Source: an uncultured Chlorobiaceae bacterium (GTDB lineage: Bacteria; Bacteroidota; Chlorobiia; Chlorobiales; Chlorobiaceae). Taken from it: 64,000 nt of DNA. The stretch lies in assembly GCA_903882665.1 (NCBI GenBank), contig CAIRXW010000023.1:207596-271595 (forward strand), read 5' to 3'. Position 1 is the stretch's first letter. Each line of letters starts with the position of its first letter. The position numbers and the translations under genes are program-made. Positions 1 to 10,100 of this stretch are shown here, piece by piece. Below the pieces are notes generated by a model. The model saw only the letters and a program-made list of their open reading frames with translations. It was not told the DNA's origin and ran no database searches.

Positions 1-32
1 CTGCAAAAAGCTTTGGCAGATTCAGCTCCACC

Positions 33-974
33 TCATCCCATGATTTCCACAAAATAGCGTATTGTCTCCTTCAAGCCATCCTCAAGCGTCACCTTCGGAG
101 CCCAGCCAAGATGACGGCTGGCAAGCGTTGTATCAGGCTTGCGTTGTTTCGGATCATCCTCCGGCAAGGGCTCAAACCGCAATTTTGAACGGCTCCCGGT
201 AAGACGCAGAACCTGCTCGGCAAGCTCCCTCATCGTGTACTCTGAAGCATTTCCAAGATTGACCGGGCCGATAAACGATGCAGGAGCGTGCATCATAGCC
301 TCCATACCATCCAAAAGATCGTCCACATAACAAAAACTTCTGCTCTGCGAACCATCCCCGTATATGGTAATATCAATCCCTTTGAGCGCCTGCACAATAA
401 AATTGCTCACAACACGGCCATCATTGGGATGCATCCGGGGACCGTAGGTATTGAAAATACGCACCACCTTGATCTCCAGAGCGTGCTGCCGCCAATAATC
501 GAAAAAGAGCGTTTCAGCACACCGCTTCCCCTCATCGTAGCAAGAGCGGATACCAACAGGATTAACCCTGCCCCAGTAACTTTCAGGCTGGGGATGCAGC
601 TCCGGGTCTCCATACACCTCCGAAGTACTTGCCTGAAGAATACGCGCCTTCAGCCTCTTGGCCAGACCAAGCATATTGATGGCACCATGAACGCTCGTCT
701 TCGTCGTCTGCACCGGATCATGCTGATAATGCAGAGGAGAGGCCGGGCAGGCCAAATTAAAGATTCGGTCTACCTCCACATAGAGAGGAAAACAGACATC
801 ATGACGCAGCAACTCAAATCTTCTGTTACCAAGAAGATGCTCAACATTACGGCGCGACCCGGTAAAAAAATTATCGACACACAACACCTCCTCGCCCCTC
901 CGGATCAAGCGGTCGCACAAATGAGATCCCAAAAAACCGGCCCCGCCGGTAATCAAATAACGCAATTGTTCCAT
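33..974 (-). CDS. UDP-glucuronate decarboxylase-like NAD-dependent epimerase
   Basis: ORF 313 aa; N-terminal Rossmann [25 protein letters not shown] (YxxxK) and [10 protein letters not shown] motifs typical of UXS-type SDRs. Confidence 0.9.
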   Translation of the reverse strand: MEQLRYLITGGAGFLGSHLCDRLIRRGEEVLCVDNFFTGSRRNVEHLLGNRRFELLRHDVCFPLYVEVDRIFNLACPASPLHYQHDPVQTTKTSVHGAINMLGLAKRLKARILQASTSEVYGDPELHPQPESYWGRVNPVGIRSCYDEGKRCAETLFFDYWRQHALEIKVVRIFNTYGPRMHPNDGRVVSNFIVQALKGIDITIYGDGSQSRSFCYVDDLLDGMEAMMHAPASFIGPVNLGNASEYTMRELAEQVLRLTGSRSKLRFEPLPEDDPKQRKPDTTLASRHLGWAPKVTLEDGLKETIRYFVEIMG

Positions 975-1022
975 AGCTTCCCTGTTTTATTGAGACTCCA
1001 CCATACCGTAAAAAGGAGCGGT

Positions 1023-1916
1023 TCAGCGTCGGACGGTCATCGCAGAAAACCGGTCATCCAGATGCTCTATTTCAAGAAAAGCGGCATCAGGCCCCGCAGC
1101 CTTGTATATCGCAAACTGTTTCAAAATACCGAGTGTGGCCGCACTTTCGAGCGGCCCGATGAACGATGCATCAAGCGACTTCCATGCAGCATTTTTTCTC
1201 CACCCATCAAGCTGCGCACGGCTGACGGCAAAAAAACCTGAATGAGGATTCCGGGCCCTCTCAAAAGAGATCGACCGGCCAAACACCTCACCCTGCAGGG
1301 CCGACTCAGCGGCAACCAACTGAAGAAAAGGATCAATAAAGCCAGCTCTCAAATCAAAATCCACATAGGTCTTCAGATAGCGGGCACGGGCATTCCACTC
1401 ATAACGGTTCGGAGCAAGAAGGACTTCTTCACCGAACAGCCGCTGAAACCACCCCAGCTTCTCAAAAAGAAAGGCATCGTGCATACACAAATCATCCTCT
1501 GAAAACACAAACCAGTCATAGGCATCGGCCGCTCTCTCCATCAAAGAATAGGCGGCAAAACCAAGGAAACGGGGATTGCTGATCTGTACCGATACTTTGC
1601 GCACCGCATACCTCTCCATCATCTGCCGGTCAAGCAGATGATGATTTTCGTGCACCATCACACAAATATCGAGATGCGTCACACGGGAGGGAAGGGGCCG
1701 TACACCAACATCATTGGGCGGCGTATAGGTCAACAAACCTGAAGGGCCCGAAAAAATTCCCCGCCACGACTCAAGCACAAGCCGGAAAACATCCCGCCGT
1801 TGATTCACCCTTTTCGGGTCTACCGAAGAGTGCCGGGCACCCTCTTCGGGTTTAAAATAGTGAGGAATGCAAAGAAGAGCCCGCATAGGGTAAAAATAAA
1901 TGGCAATTTCAGGCAA
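1023..1916 (-). CDS. Putative GT-A-like glycosyltransferase / glycan-locus hypothetical protein
   Basis: ORF 297 aa in a co-directional glycan cluster; acidic FSEDD motif resembling a GT-A metal-binding motif. Confidence 0.55.
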   Translation of the reverse strand: MPEIAIYFYPMRALLCIPHYFKPEEGARHSSVDPKRVNQRRDVFRLVLESWRGIFSGPSGLLTYTPPNDVGVRPLPSRVTHLDICVMVHENHHLLDRQMMERYAVRKVSVQISNPRFLGFAAYSLMERAADAYDWFVFSEDDLCMHDAFLFEKLGWFQRLFGEEVLLAPNRYEWNARARYLKTYVDFDLRAGFIDPFLQLVAAESALQGEVFGRSISFERARNPHSGFFAVSRAQLDGWRKNAAWKSLDASFIGPLESAATLGILKQFAIYKAAGPDAAFLEIEHLDDRFSAMTVRR

Positions 1917-1929
1917 GACTCATTGCAGT

Positions 1930-3168
1930 TCAAGCCAGTGCGTGCACCCACTCCAACTGCCTTGGCAAGCAGACGCTCTCAAGGTCATAATTTTTTTGGG
2001 CAAAGGCACGGGCATTGGCCCCAAGCCTCGCCCGCGCGGCAGGGTCATCGAGCAACGAACAAACCTCACGCACAAAGCCGGCCCCATCAAAAAAATCAAC
2101 CAGGCGGCCCGTCTCATCATGCGTGATCGCCTCCTGCACCGGAGTGGTATTGCTCGCCACAATGGCACAACCAATACTCATCGCCTCCAGCAGACTCCAG
2201 GAGAGCACAAACGGATAAGTCAGATAAACATGAACCATCGAGAGCTGCAACAGCATAATAAACTCACGATACGGTATCTGGCCCAAAAAATGAACCCGCG
2301 CCCAATCACCGTCACTGATCTGCGGACGCACCTCACTGGCAAAAATCTGCTTCCACGTTCGCCCGTCTGCCGGCTTTTGGCCATAGCTCACCCCATCCCC
2401 CCCCACAATCATGATACGGACATGAGGCCGTTGACGGAGAAGTTCCGGCAAGGAGCGCATGAAAATATGGTACCCGCGGTAAGGCTCAAGGTTACGGTTG
2501 ACAAAAGTGATCACCTCATCACCCTTCCTAAACATGACCGAGCCCTTATTGAAGGTCAACCGGGCATCCGGGTTCGGCACAAGAGCAGCCGTATCAATAC
2601 CATCATGGATCACGGCAATCTTGGAGCGGAACGGCTCGGGAAAGGTACTTGCCTGCCAGCGGGTAGGAGAGAGTGCCGCATCAGCAACATCAAAATGGAG
2701 GATGTTGTTCACATTCTTCATCCTCAGACGGCACACATCACGCTCCCCTCCCGAGGAGGGAAACTCAGGATCAAAACCACAATCCGCCCCTTCAGCATGA
2801 TAGAAAAACTCACCATAAATGGCAAGTTTGGCCGAAGGCCACACCTCTTTCAAAAACAGGCTCTCCCCCCACCCTGGATGGGCAATAATAATATCAGGCA
2901 TCAACCCGCTCTTTCGCAACTGCAAGGCCGCCAAAAAACAGGCCTCGGCGCGAATAATTTTTGACTCAAAATCAGATACCCAGGGATGTACATTCGGAGT
3001 TGAACTACGGGTAGTGCCATAAGAGACAATCTCCACCCCCCGCCACCGTTCATGCTTTGCGCTCTTCAGCACCATGGCCACAACACTATTGGCCGGGTTC
3101 GCCGCAAGAGCAGGCGCCAGATGCTTGAACTGGGCCGGAAAGTTCTGATGGATAAAAAGAATCTTCAT
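1930..3168 (-). CDS. GT4-like (GT-B fold) glycosyltransferase
   Basis: ORF 412 aa; MKILFIHQNFPAQFKHLAPAL N-terminus and C-terminal SWSLLEAMSIGCAIVASNTTPVQEAI (E-x7-E type donor site). Confidence 0.87.
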   Translation of the reverse strand: MKILFIHQNFPAQFKHLAPALAANPANSVVAMVLKSAKHERWRGVEIVSYGTTRSSTPNVHPWVSDFESKIIRAEACFLAALQLRKSGLMPDIIIAHPGWGESLFLKEVWPSAKLAIYGEFFYHAEGADCGFDPEFPSSGGERDVCRLRMKNVNNILHFDVADAALSPTRWQASTFPEPFRSKIAVIHDGIDTAALVPNPDARLTFNKGSVMFRKGDEVITFVNRNLEPYRGYHIFMRSLPELLRQRPHVRIMIVGGDGVSYGQKPADGRTWKQIFASEVRPQISDGDWARVHFLGQIPYREFIMLLQLSMVHVYLTYPFVLSWSLLEAMSIGCAIVASNTTPVQEAITHDETGRLVDFFDGAGFVREVCSLLDDPAARARLGANARAFAQKNYDLESVCLPRQLEWVHALA

Positions 3169-3206
3169 GTTCTCAGGATAATGATGGAGAGAATATTCCG
3201 CTTCAC

Positions 3207-3611
3207 TCAGTAGGCGTTATACGACTTTTCCTCAACAATGGCACTGCCAAGCAACGCATTGATTTGCCGCTTGATGGCCGCCCGTTGATCATTGCCGAAA
3301 TAGACCTCCCTTGCAAGCTGAACAAAATGATGGTCAAAACATTGCCGCCGCTCACACTCCCGCTTGCCATCCTCCACATCCCACAACCGTTCATTAATCC
3401 GTTTCAGCTCATCCGTCCGTAGCCGGAGCTCTGCCGGAAAGCGCTGAAGATCACCAACCACACCAGATATCGCACACAACTCGCGCTCAACATTGGCAAG
3501 CTTTTCTGAACCAGCAAACTTTTCAACCTTGATTTGTAAAATCGTCATTTTGTCGAATACCTCTCCCCATGAAACCGGCAAAAGAGGCATATCAGGCCAA
3601 TGGTGCAACAT
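3207..3611 (-). CDS. DUF6165-like protein
   Basis: ORF 134 aa; PVSWGEVFDKMTILQIKVEKF...KRINERLWDVEDGKRECE resembles DUF6165 proteins found in glycan loci. Confidence 0.65.
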   Translation of the reverse strand: MLHHWPDMPLLPVSWGEVFDKMTILQIKVEKFAGSEKLANVERELCAISGVVGDLQRFPAELRLRTDELKRINERLWDVEDGKRECERRQCFDHHFVQLAREVYFGNDQRAAIKRQINALLGSAIVEEKSYNAY

Positions 3612-3645
3612 CGTCTTCTTTCCTGTAAGTTAAATTGAGTGATGA

Positions 3646-5736
3646 TCAACCCGTAACAATCCGCTTCATGCCATGCCCCTCAAGCTTGAGATGGTCAGAT
3701 ACGGCCAGCAGCATCATCGGGCCATCCTCACGCTGCTCAAGATATTCCACCCAGCACTGATAGTGAAGCGGTACGAGAAACGCGGCAATATTGGCAACCT
3801 CTTTACCGCTGAAAATGGGCGAACAGAGCACCGGGACCCTGGTACGCTTCAGGGTTTCAATGGCCGATTCGAGCGCAAGGAGATGCGGCATCGGAGCAAA
3901 ACTGAAAAGACCGGAAAGCTGCTGAAGTTCAAGCGCATCGAGAGGGCGCGCATCCAGCCTTCGCTCCTTTTTAAGGCTTCCCCAACGAAGGGGAGTCGTT
4001 TCACAAAGGGCATCTTCACCGGCAATGGAGACCTGCCTGCTCAAAGCCGGCATCGTATCGTACCAGGAAATGTCGACATAACCGGCCCGATCGAGCAGAT
4101 CCATACCAATAAGCGTGCGGCGCAACGGACGCGGTTCAAAAAGATGGAGCTTGCCCTCGCAACCAAGCTTTTCGGCAAGCAACAGCGGAAAGGTGCTTTG
4201 AGCTGGCGCAAGCACAACCGCTGTCCCCCCCGGCTTGAGCAGACTGCGCATCACACTGCCCTGACGCATGACAGCACGATCCCAGATTGCAGAAGGGTTT
4301 TCAAAAGGGAGCCGTCGCCCCGCCGGTGTTTCAAGGTAACGGGGCGTTTTATGCGGAGCATGAAAAAAGCGCAACCCCTTATGCGATGAGGCCTGCTGGC
4401 GCTTTTCCATCTTGATACGGAGCTCCTGCAAAACCTCCTGCGCCTCAAATTTCGTCCATGCAAGAGTATAGGCATCCTTGATCGACTCCCACTCCTCTGT
4501 ATCCTTGACCTTGAACTTGCGGTAAGCAGGCAACTCCGCTCCACCCGGCACCAGCATACCATGATGCAGCGGATAGAAGGGATAGGCATCCGGTGGTATG
4601 GACGCAAAAAGGCCAACCGTCGGCACACCTGCCGCATCGGCCACATGAATGGCAAAGGTATCGACCGTAATGACGCCGTCCAACTGCGCAACAAGAGCCT
4701 GAAACTTCTGTGGCGAGTTGATCTTCGCCGACAGGTCAAAGAGCCGCGGATGTTCCAGCTTCAACGGCCGATCAACAACAAGCTGCAAATCCGGATCCAG
4801 CTCAAGCAGCTTTTGTACAAAAAGCACCGCACTCTCATCCGGAAAACTGCGAAGCGGCACACTTGCCTTAGGGTTAAAGAGAACCCGTTTACCGGGTATC
4901 GCCCGCAAAAGCTCTGCAACATGCGTCGAGACCTCCCACGACATATTGAGAATATTGCGCTTGCGATCGGCTGGAACCGCCGCCGGATCAAGCCCGCTCC
5001 ACCACAAAAACCACTCCACCATCGGCATTTCCGTGATACGAGGCAGGCCGATAAGGCCGGTAAAATCGAAATAGGCATCGTAGCGGGCAAAATCGGAAAC
5101 CGACGGCCCCACCACATGCAGCTCACCCACCCACGGCTCATGGCCAACAATATCCAGATTGGCCGGATTCCCTGAACTGCACAAAAGCATGTCGAGAAGA
5201 AAACCCGGCAAGGAGTGACGAAGCGTTTCAACAACAAAACGAATGGCCGTCATGCCAATCAGGCAATCACCAAGGTTGGTACCAAAAGCCGCCACCACCG
5301 CAATGCGAAAATGGCGTTTAGCCGGGTTACGCGCAACAAGGGCAGCCAACTGGAGAGGCAAAGGCGCCAGCTCTTCATGACGATGCAACCCCTCCCCGAC
5401 AAGGTGGCTGCTGATCCGTCCCAGACGCACAGGCAACCCCGACCACGAAAGCAACATCTTGTCGCCAAGCAAGGTCATCTTGCCTTCACCTGGTGCAGCA
5501 TCCTTTTCAGCCGCAGAGTCAGCCGCTTTTTCAGCCCATTCTCCACCACTCTCCTCCGCTTTTACAAGCCTCTTCTGCTGCTCGTCAAGCGCCTTCTGCA
5601 CCAAAACAGCTTCACCCCCGGTATCAATCGTCAACCGATCAAGGGGAATAGTGGTACCGGCAGGTTTAGCGCGATAGTGACGGCTGAATTGAGCGGTCGT
5701 AACGGTTACCTCTTCAGGAGCAATAAAAGCAAGCAT
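3646..5736 (-). CDS. Fusion protein: N-terminal extension + GT9 (heptosyltransferase-like) + C-terminal methyltransferase-like region
   Basis: ORF 696 aa; GT9-like core (FGTNLGDCLIGMTAI; DGVITVDTFAIHVADAAGVPTVGLFAS) and a C-terminal segment with LHLFEPRP-like Rossmann/FkbM-like flavour. Confidence 0.7.
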   Translation of the reverse strand: MLAFIAPEEVTVTTAQFSRHYRAKPAGTTIPLDRLTIDTGGEAVLVQKALDEQQKRLVKAEESGGEWAEKAADSAAEKDAAPGEGKMTLLGDKMLLSWSGLPVRLGRISSHLVGEGLHRHEELAPLPLQLAALVARNPAKRHFRIAVVAAFGTNLGDCLIGMTAIRFVVETLRHSLPGFLLDMLLCSSGNPANLDIVGHEPWVGELHVVGPSVSDFARYDAYFDFTGLIGLPRITEMPMVEWFLWWSGLDPAAVPADRKRNILNMSWEVSTHVAELLRAIPGKRVLFNPKASVPLRSFPDESAVLFVQKLLELDPDLQLVVDRPLKLEHPRLFDLSAKINSPQKFQALVAQLDGVITVDTFAIHVADAAGVPTVGLFASIPPDAYPFYPLHHGMLVPGGAELPAYRKFKVKDTEEWESIKDAYTLAWTKFEAQEVLQELRIKMEKRQQASSHKGLRFFHAPHKTPRYLETPAGRRLPFENPSAIWDRAVMRQGSVMRSLLKPGGTAVVLAPAQSTFPLLLAEKLGCEGKLHLFEPRPLRRTLIGMDLLDRAGYVDISWYDTMPALSRQVSIAGEDALCETTPLRWGSLKKERRLDARPLDALELQQLSGLFSFAPMPHLLALESAIETLKRTRVPVLCSPIFSGKEVANIAAFLVPLHYQCWVEYLEQREDGPMMLLAVSDHLKLEGHGMKRIVTG

Positions 5737-5766
5737 AACTTCTTTTTAAATTTTTACAAGATAACC

Positions 5767-7098
5767 TTAACTTTCGAGCCGCACAAACTCTTCACGCTTC
5801 AACCCCGCTCCCCAGTCGATAGCGGCAACCTCCCGGACAGTGACCACCAGTTGAGAGTCAATCTTTAAAACAAGCGTTCGAAGTGCTTCCACCTCTTCGA
5901 CGCTGAGAGGGCGAGTGGCGCGCACAAAAAAATCAATATCACTATTTTTTTGCTGAACCAGACGAAACTCCCTGATTTCAGGAATTTTGGCAACATCATC
6001 GCCATGAAAGACCATCGGCCGCATCTCACCATCCGGCAACCTGACCAAATTCCGTCTTCGTCCCCACAACCGTTTGATCACCGGGAGCCTGATGCCACAA
6101 TCGCACTCCTCTCCCCATTCAGCAATATCGCCAATATCATACCGGATAATCGGCATGGCATAGCTCTGCAGGCTGGTCACCAGGACCCTCCCGGCCACCC
6201 CTGGAGGGCAAGGGTTGAGCGCTTCATCCACTATCTCGATAATGGTCGTACCAGCCATCACATGCAGATGCTCATGCGCTGGGCACTGCAACGCCAGCCA
6301 CCCGCACTCTTCGCACGAATAGCGGTCTATGATTTCAGCGCCAAAAGCCTTGCGGCACACCTCCCGCTGCCGAGGGGTAACCCGCTCATATTGCGAAATA
6401 ATCTGGCGTAACGGAACTATTTTGCCTTGCCGCAAAAACACCTCACCAATTGCCGCTGCCCTGAAAGCGGTCGCCTTCAAATAGGCTGGCTGATGCTCCA
6501 GAACCAATGCCGCCTCCTCCTCAGTGGAACAATTTGAGGTGAACCGGTTTGTCACACAACCGCCACCCTGAAACGGGGCAAACAACGACCCCCAGTCAGG
6601 ACGCACACTATCGGCATCCGCACTGAAAATGAGGAGGGGAAGCCGGGCATCGCGGCCATGCCACTCATGATCGATCAGTGAAACCGCGCCATAGAGCAGA
6701 TTAAAGGCGGCACTGAACTTCTCAACCCGTACCGGCAAACCGGTAGAACCGGAGGTTGTACTGGTAAAGATCTCTTTTGCTGTCCAGTCAGGATGCCATG
6801 CCCTCACCTCGTCAACATGCTCCTGCAAATCACTCCGCATCAGGGGAGGAAGCTGTGCCAGAACCGTGAAAAGTGAGCCCGCCTGCTGAGGGTAACCAGC
6901 CAGAGTGAGGCGGTTACGCCACCATGCGGAACAGTTGCAGGCGTGGTTGAAGAGCAGCTTCAACTGCGACTCCTGCATGGTACGCTGCTTCGGCACGGAG
7001 AGCGTCTCCATCTTGCGTAACCACGACTTTACCTCTAAAAGAGCCGCCTGTGAACTATCCTGTTTCGGTTCCATTCTGCCTGTTTTACTTTTTGTCAT
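5767..7098 (-). CDS. CapK/phenylacetate-CoA ligase-like adenylate-forming enzyme
   Basis: ORF track gives 5767..7170; STTSGSTGLPVRVEKF (P-loop-like TSGSTG) and YDIGD motifs. Start revised to the ATG at 7098 because a hairpin lies at 7104..7132. Confidence 0.75.
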   Translation of the reverse strand: MTKSKTGRMEPKQDSSQAALLEVKSWLRKMETLSVPKQRTMQESQLKLLFNHACNCSAWWRNRLTLAGYPQQAGSLFTVLAQLPPLMRSDLQEHVDEVRAWHPDWTAKEIFTSTTSGSTGLPVRVEKFSAAFNLLYGAVSLIDHEWHGRDARLPLLIFSADADSVRPDWGSLFAPFQGGGCVTNRFTSNCSTEEEAALVLEHQPAYLKATAFRAAAIGEVFLRQGKIVPLRQIISQYERVTPRQREVCRKAFGAEIIDRYSCEECGWLALQCPAHEHLHVMAGTTIIEIVDEALNPCPPGVAGRVLVTSLQSYAMPIIRYDIGDIAEWGEECDCGIRLPVIKRLWGRRRNLVRLPDGEMRPMVFHGDDVAKIPEIREFRLVQQKNSDIDFFVRATRPLSVEEVEALRTLVLKIDSQLVVTVREVAAIDWGAGLKREEFVRLES

Positions 7099-7103
7099 AA
7101 AAA

Positions 7104-7132
7104 AACCCGGCCTCCTTGTGAGAGACCGGGTT
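7104..7132 (-). terminator. Probable rho-independent terminator of the RTX-like gene
   Basis: AACCCGG / CCGGGTT stem followed on the minus strand by a T-run; downstream of the stop at 7189. Confidence 0.75.
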
Positions 7133-7188
7133 CTTGTTTTTACACCGTCACACCCCTCGCTTGCGCTCAAGGCTAATCCCTCGTGAGA

Positions 7189-10100
7189 TTATGGATGGCC
7201 TGGGAAGTTACCCGCAACAAGTACAGATGCATCCGTAACGCCAACCAGGTGAGCAATGATGGTAATGTCACTAGCCGCTAAAATGCCATTAGCATCAGAT
7301 ACCCTTGCAATAGCAGTGTTATAACCGTTATCGACCGCAACATAATACACATCACCAGCACTATCGGTGAGACTATTCGTTGTAGTCAACGCAGTCAGAA
7401 CCGTCGCTGCAGTCAAGTTTATATCAGAACCAGCATTGTAGCTGCTGTTTACAACAACAATCCCAGCTCCTGCGACACCGGCACCAGCTGTCAAATCAAC
7501 GTGCTGCACCAAAGTAGCATTAATACCCAGGCCAGCGGTATCACCTGTTCCAGTGAAGTTAAAGTGATCATGCCCAGCACCAGTACCTGTAGTGAAGTTG
7601 GAAATGGTATCGACACCGTCGCCGGTACCGTAGGCATAATTGACCCAATCGTTGCCATTGCCAGATCCAGTGTTCAGAACAATGGTATCGTTACCATGAC
7701 CGCCAGTGATGGTATCGTCACCAGTACCTGAGCCAGAACTTTCATAGGCCCAGATATGATCGTCTCCGGTACCACCTACGATGGAGTCACTGCCAAGACC
7801 ACCAGAGATCGATTCACCGTTCTGATTCGCAACATTTTCCACCGTTATGATGTCGTTGCCATAATAACCATGAACGTCAGCGTAATTGTCATAGATATGA
7901 ATGGTATCGTTGTCCTGTCCACCCCAGAGAATATTACCACTTCCAGTCCCGTTATGCTCATGCACATTGATAGTAAAGTTCTCAACACTACTACCACCCT
8001 GCAGCGTCAGATCAACATAAATCTGGTCAGAGCCACCAGCAAGCGAATCATGGTTGACATCATGCCATACATCAATGACTTCAACATTCTTGATCTGGTT
8101 ATCACTGAAATCACTGAAGTAGGTAGTGAAACCGATGGTATCGGTACCGGCACCACCGTCAATGATATCACCCGGGCCTGAGCCGCCACCGTAATGGCCA
8201 GTAACACCGTTGATGTAGTCGTCACCGGAGCCGCCAAGAATACTGTCGAAACCAAACACTCCGCCATCTGCGGTTGAGCCAGTACCACCAAGATGCGTAC
8301 CATAATCCTTGTCGTCAAGCTGGATAAAGAGCTGGGACTGTACATGGAGGGTGGATGCATCAAGGTTAAGCTGTGCCGCATGGTTCTGGCTGATCGTGCC
8401 ATCATTGGCAACAATAACCAGCGTTTCATGTCCACCGGCAACCGTTGAAGCGGTGTGCAGACTGTCTACCATGTTGTCAACAACTGCGTCATTCAAATCA
8501 ATAATCAGCGTCTGGGCTGATGACGAGATATCGTTGTTGAAGACAATGGTGCCGACGTTTTTGACGTTCGCAAGGTCATGACCGGCGATCACCTCTGCAT
8601 CGTTGCGAATCTCAAGCACGTCGCCGTTACCCAGACCGCTGCCGCTTACCGAGAAATGAGTCGGGTAGAACGCCCGGATGTCACTCAACACTTGCGTGTA
8701 AGCACCACCATTATGAAGCGCACCATCATTCAAGACCGTTGTTCCATCACCATCATGGGCACCACCGTTGATGGTATCGCCACCATCAAGGTTCCCGTCG
8801 TTGAAGATAAAGCGGTCGTTGCTGCCGTGAGCGACGATGCAATGATCACCTGAGCCCTGCTCACCCTCGGCATTGGTTGCGCCATCATAGGTGATCTGAT
8901 AATCAATGCCCACCTTAAGCAGATTAATGGTGAGATCACTCTCCGAAACATTACCAAGCTGCGTCCAGTGACCAGAGCCATTCGCAAGCGAATTGTTATG
9001 ATCAAGAACAAGGTTGTACTCATCGAGATTGTTGTTGACGATGTCAATAACCTTCTCACTTGGACGCAAGACGTTATTGGTTGAAACACCGTTCTGCGCA
9101 AAGACCGAATTGGCAAGCGTGAGGTGGTAGAAGCTTGGCTCACCCTGACCAACAGAGAACTGGATGGCTTCAAAGCCCAAAACTGTCTGCAGCTCGGTTT
9201 CGCTGATGGAGACACCAATACCCGAACCGGCATCCTGACCGGCAATGGCAAGGGTATCGTAGCCCGAGCCGCCAATAACCGTATCACTATTGGAGAGGCC
9301 GGCATGGTTGACCGATCCGGTACCAAGACCATTGAAGATCACGGTATCGTTTCCGCCCTTAAGGTCGACGTAGTCATTGCCGAGTGAGATAACGGAGTCG
9401 TCGCCAAGGCGCACGATGTCGTTGCCGCTGCCTGAAATAACCGTGTGGTTAACCGAACTGTCGATACCGAGGTAGACATTACCATCGTAAGCCGACGTAT
9501 TGACCACTGAATGACCATCACCCGTGCCCCCAGTTCCAATGTTGATAATGGTGAGGTTGCCGCCAGCCGTGGTACCACTGCCTGTCAGGGTAAGGTTTCC
9601 AAGGAAGTCGTTGTTGAGGTCAATACCGTGGTTGTGGTTGCCAATGACCGTCAGCGCTATGCCATCATAGTTATGCGCGGAGTCATTGATCGAGAAGTCA
9701 GAGTTGAGCACGGTTGTTGCCGGCCTCAGATCACTGTAGATTGATGTCTGTGCACCCAGGCCGTTGATGGCAACATGAGCGATGTCGCCGGTTCCTGTGC
9801 CGTTGGCAAGGCCAAGGTTCACCGTCAAGTCAGCCGTGAAGGGAACCATAACTCCGCAGACTGAATGCACGTCACCTGCGCCGTAGACGGTGCCGAGGGT
9901 GTCGGCTGCCGCGCCGGTGCCGGTAACCAGAGCCAATGCGCTGCCTTGATATCCGGCACCATTGTTGGTGTAGGTCTCAAGTGCGGTAAGGTTGATCTGC
10001 TCGTCATTAACAAGGTTCGTCAGCGTATCAACAGCCGCGTCTCCGCCGTAAGCCACAAAAGTGTCATGAATTTCGTGTGCAATGTTGAGAATGACGCCAT

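Noticed and set aside
288-2964. Long plus-strand ORFs (288..1241, 1900..2964) opposite glycan genes
   Set aside because: Overlap well-supported minus-strand enzymes; His/Arg/Pro-rich shadow translations
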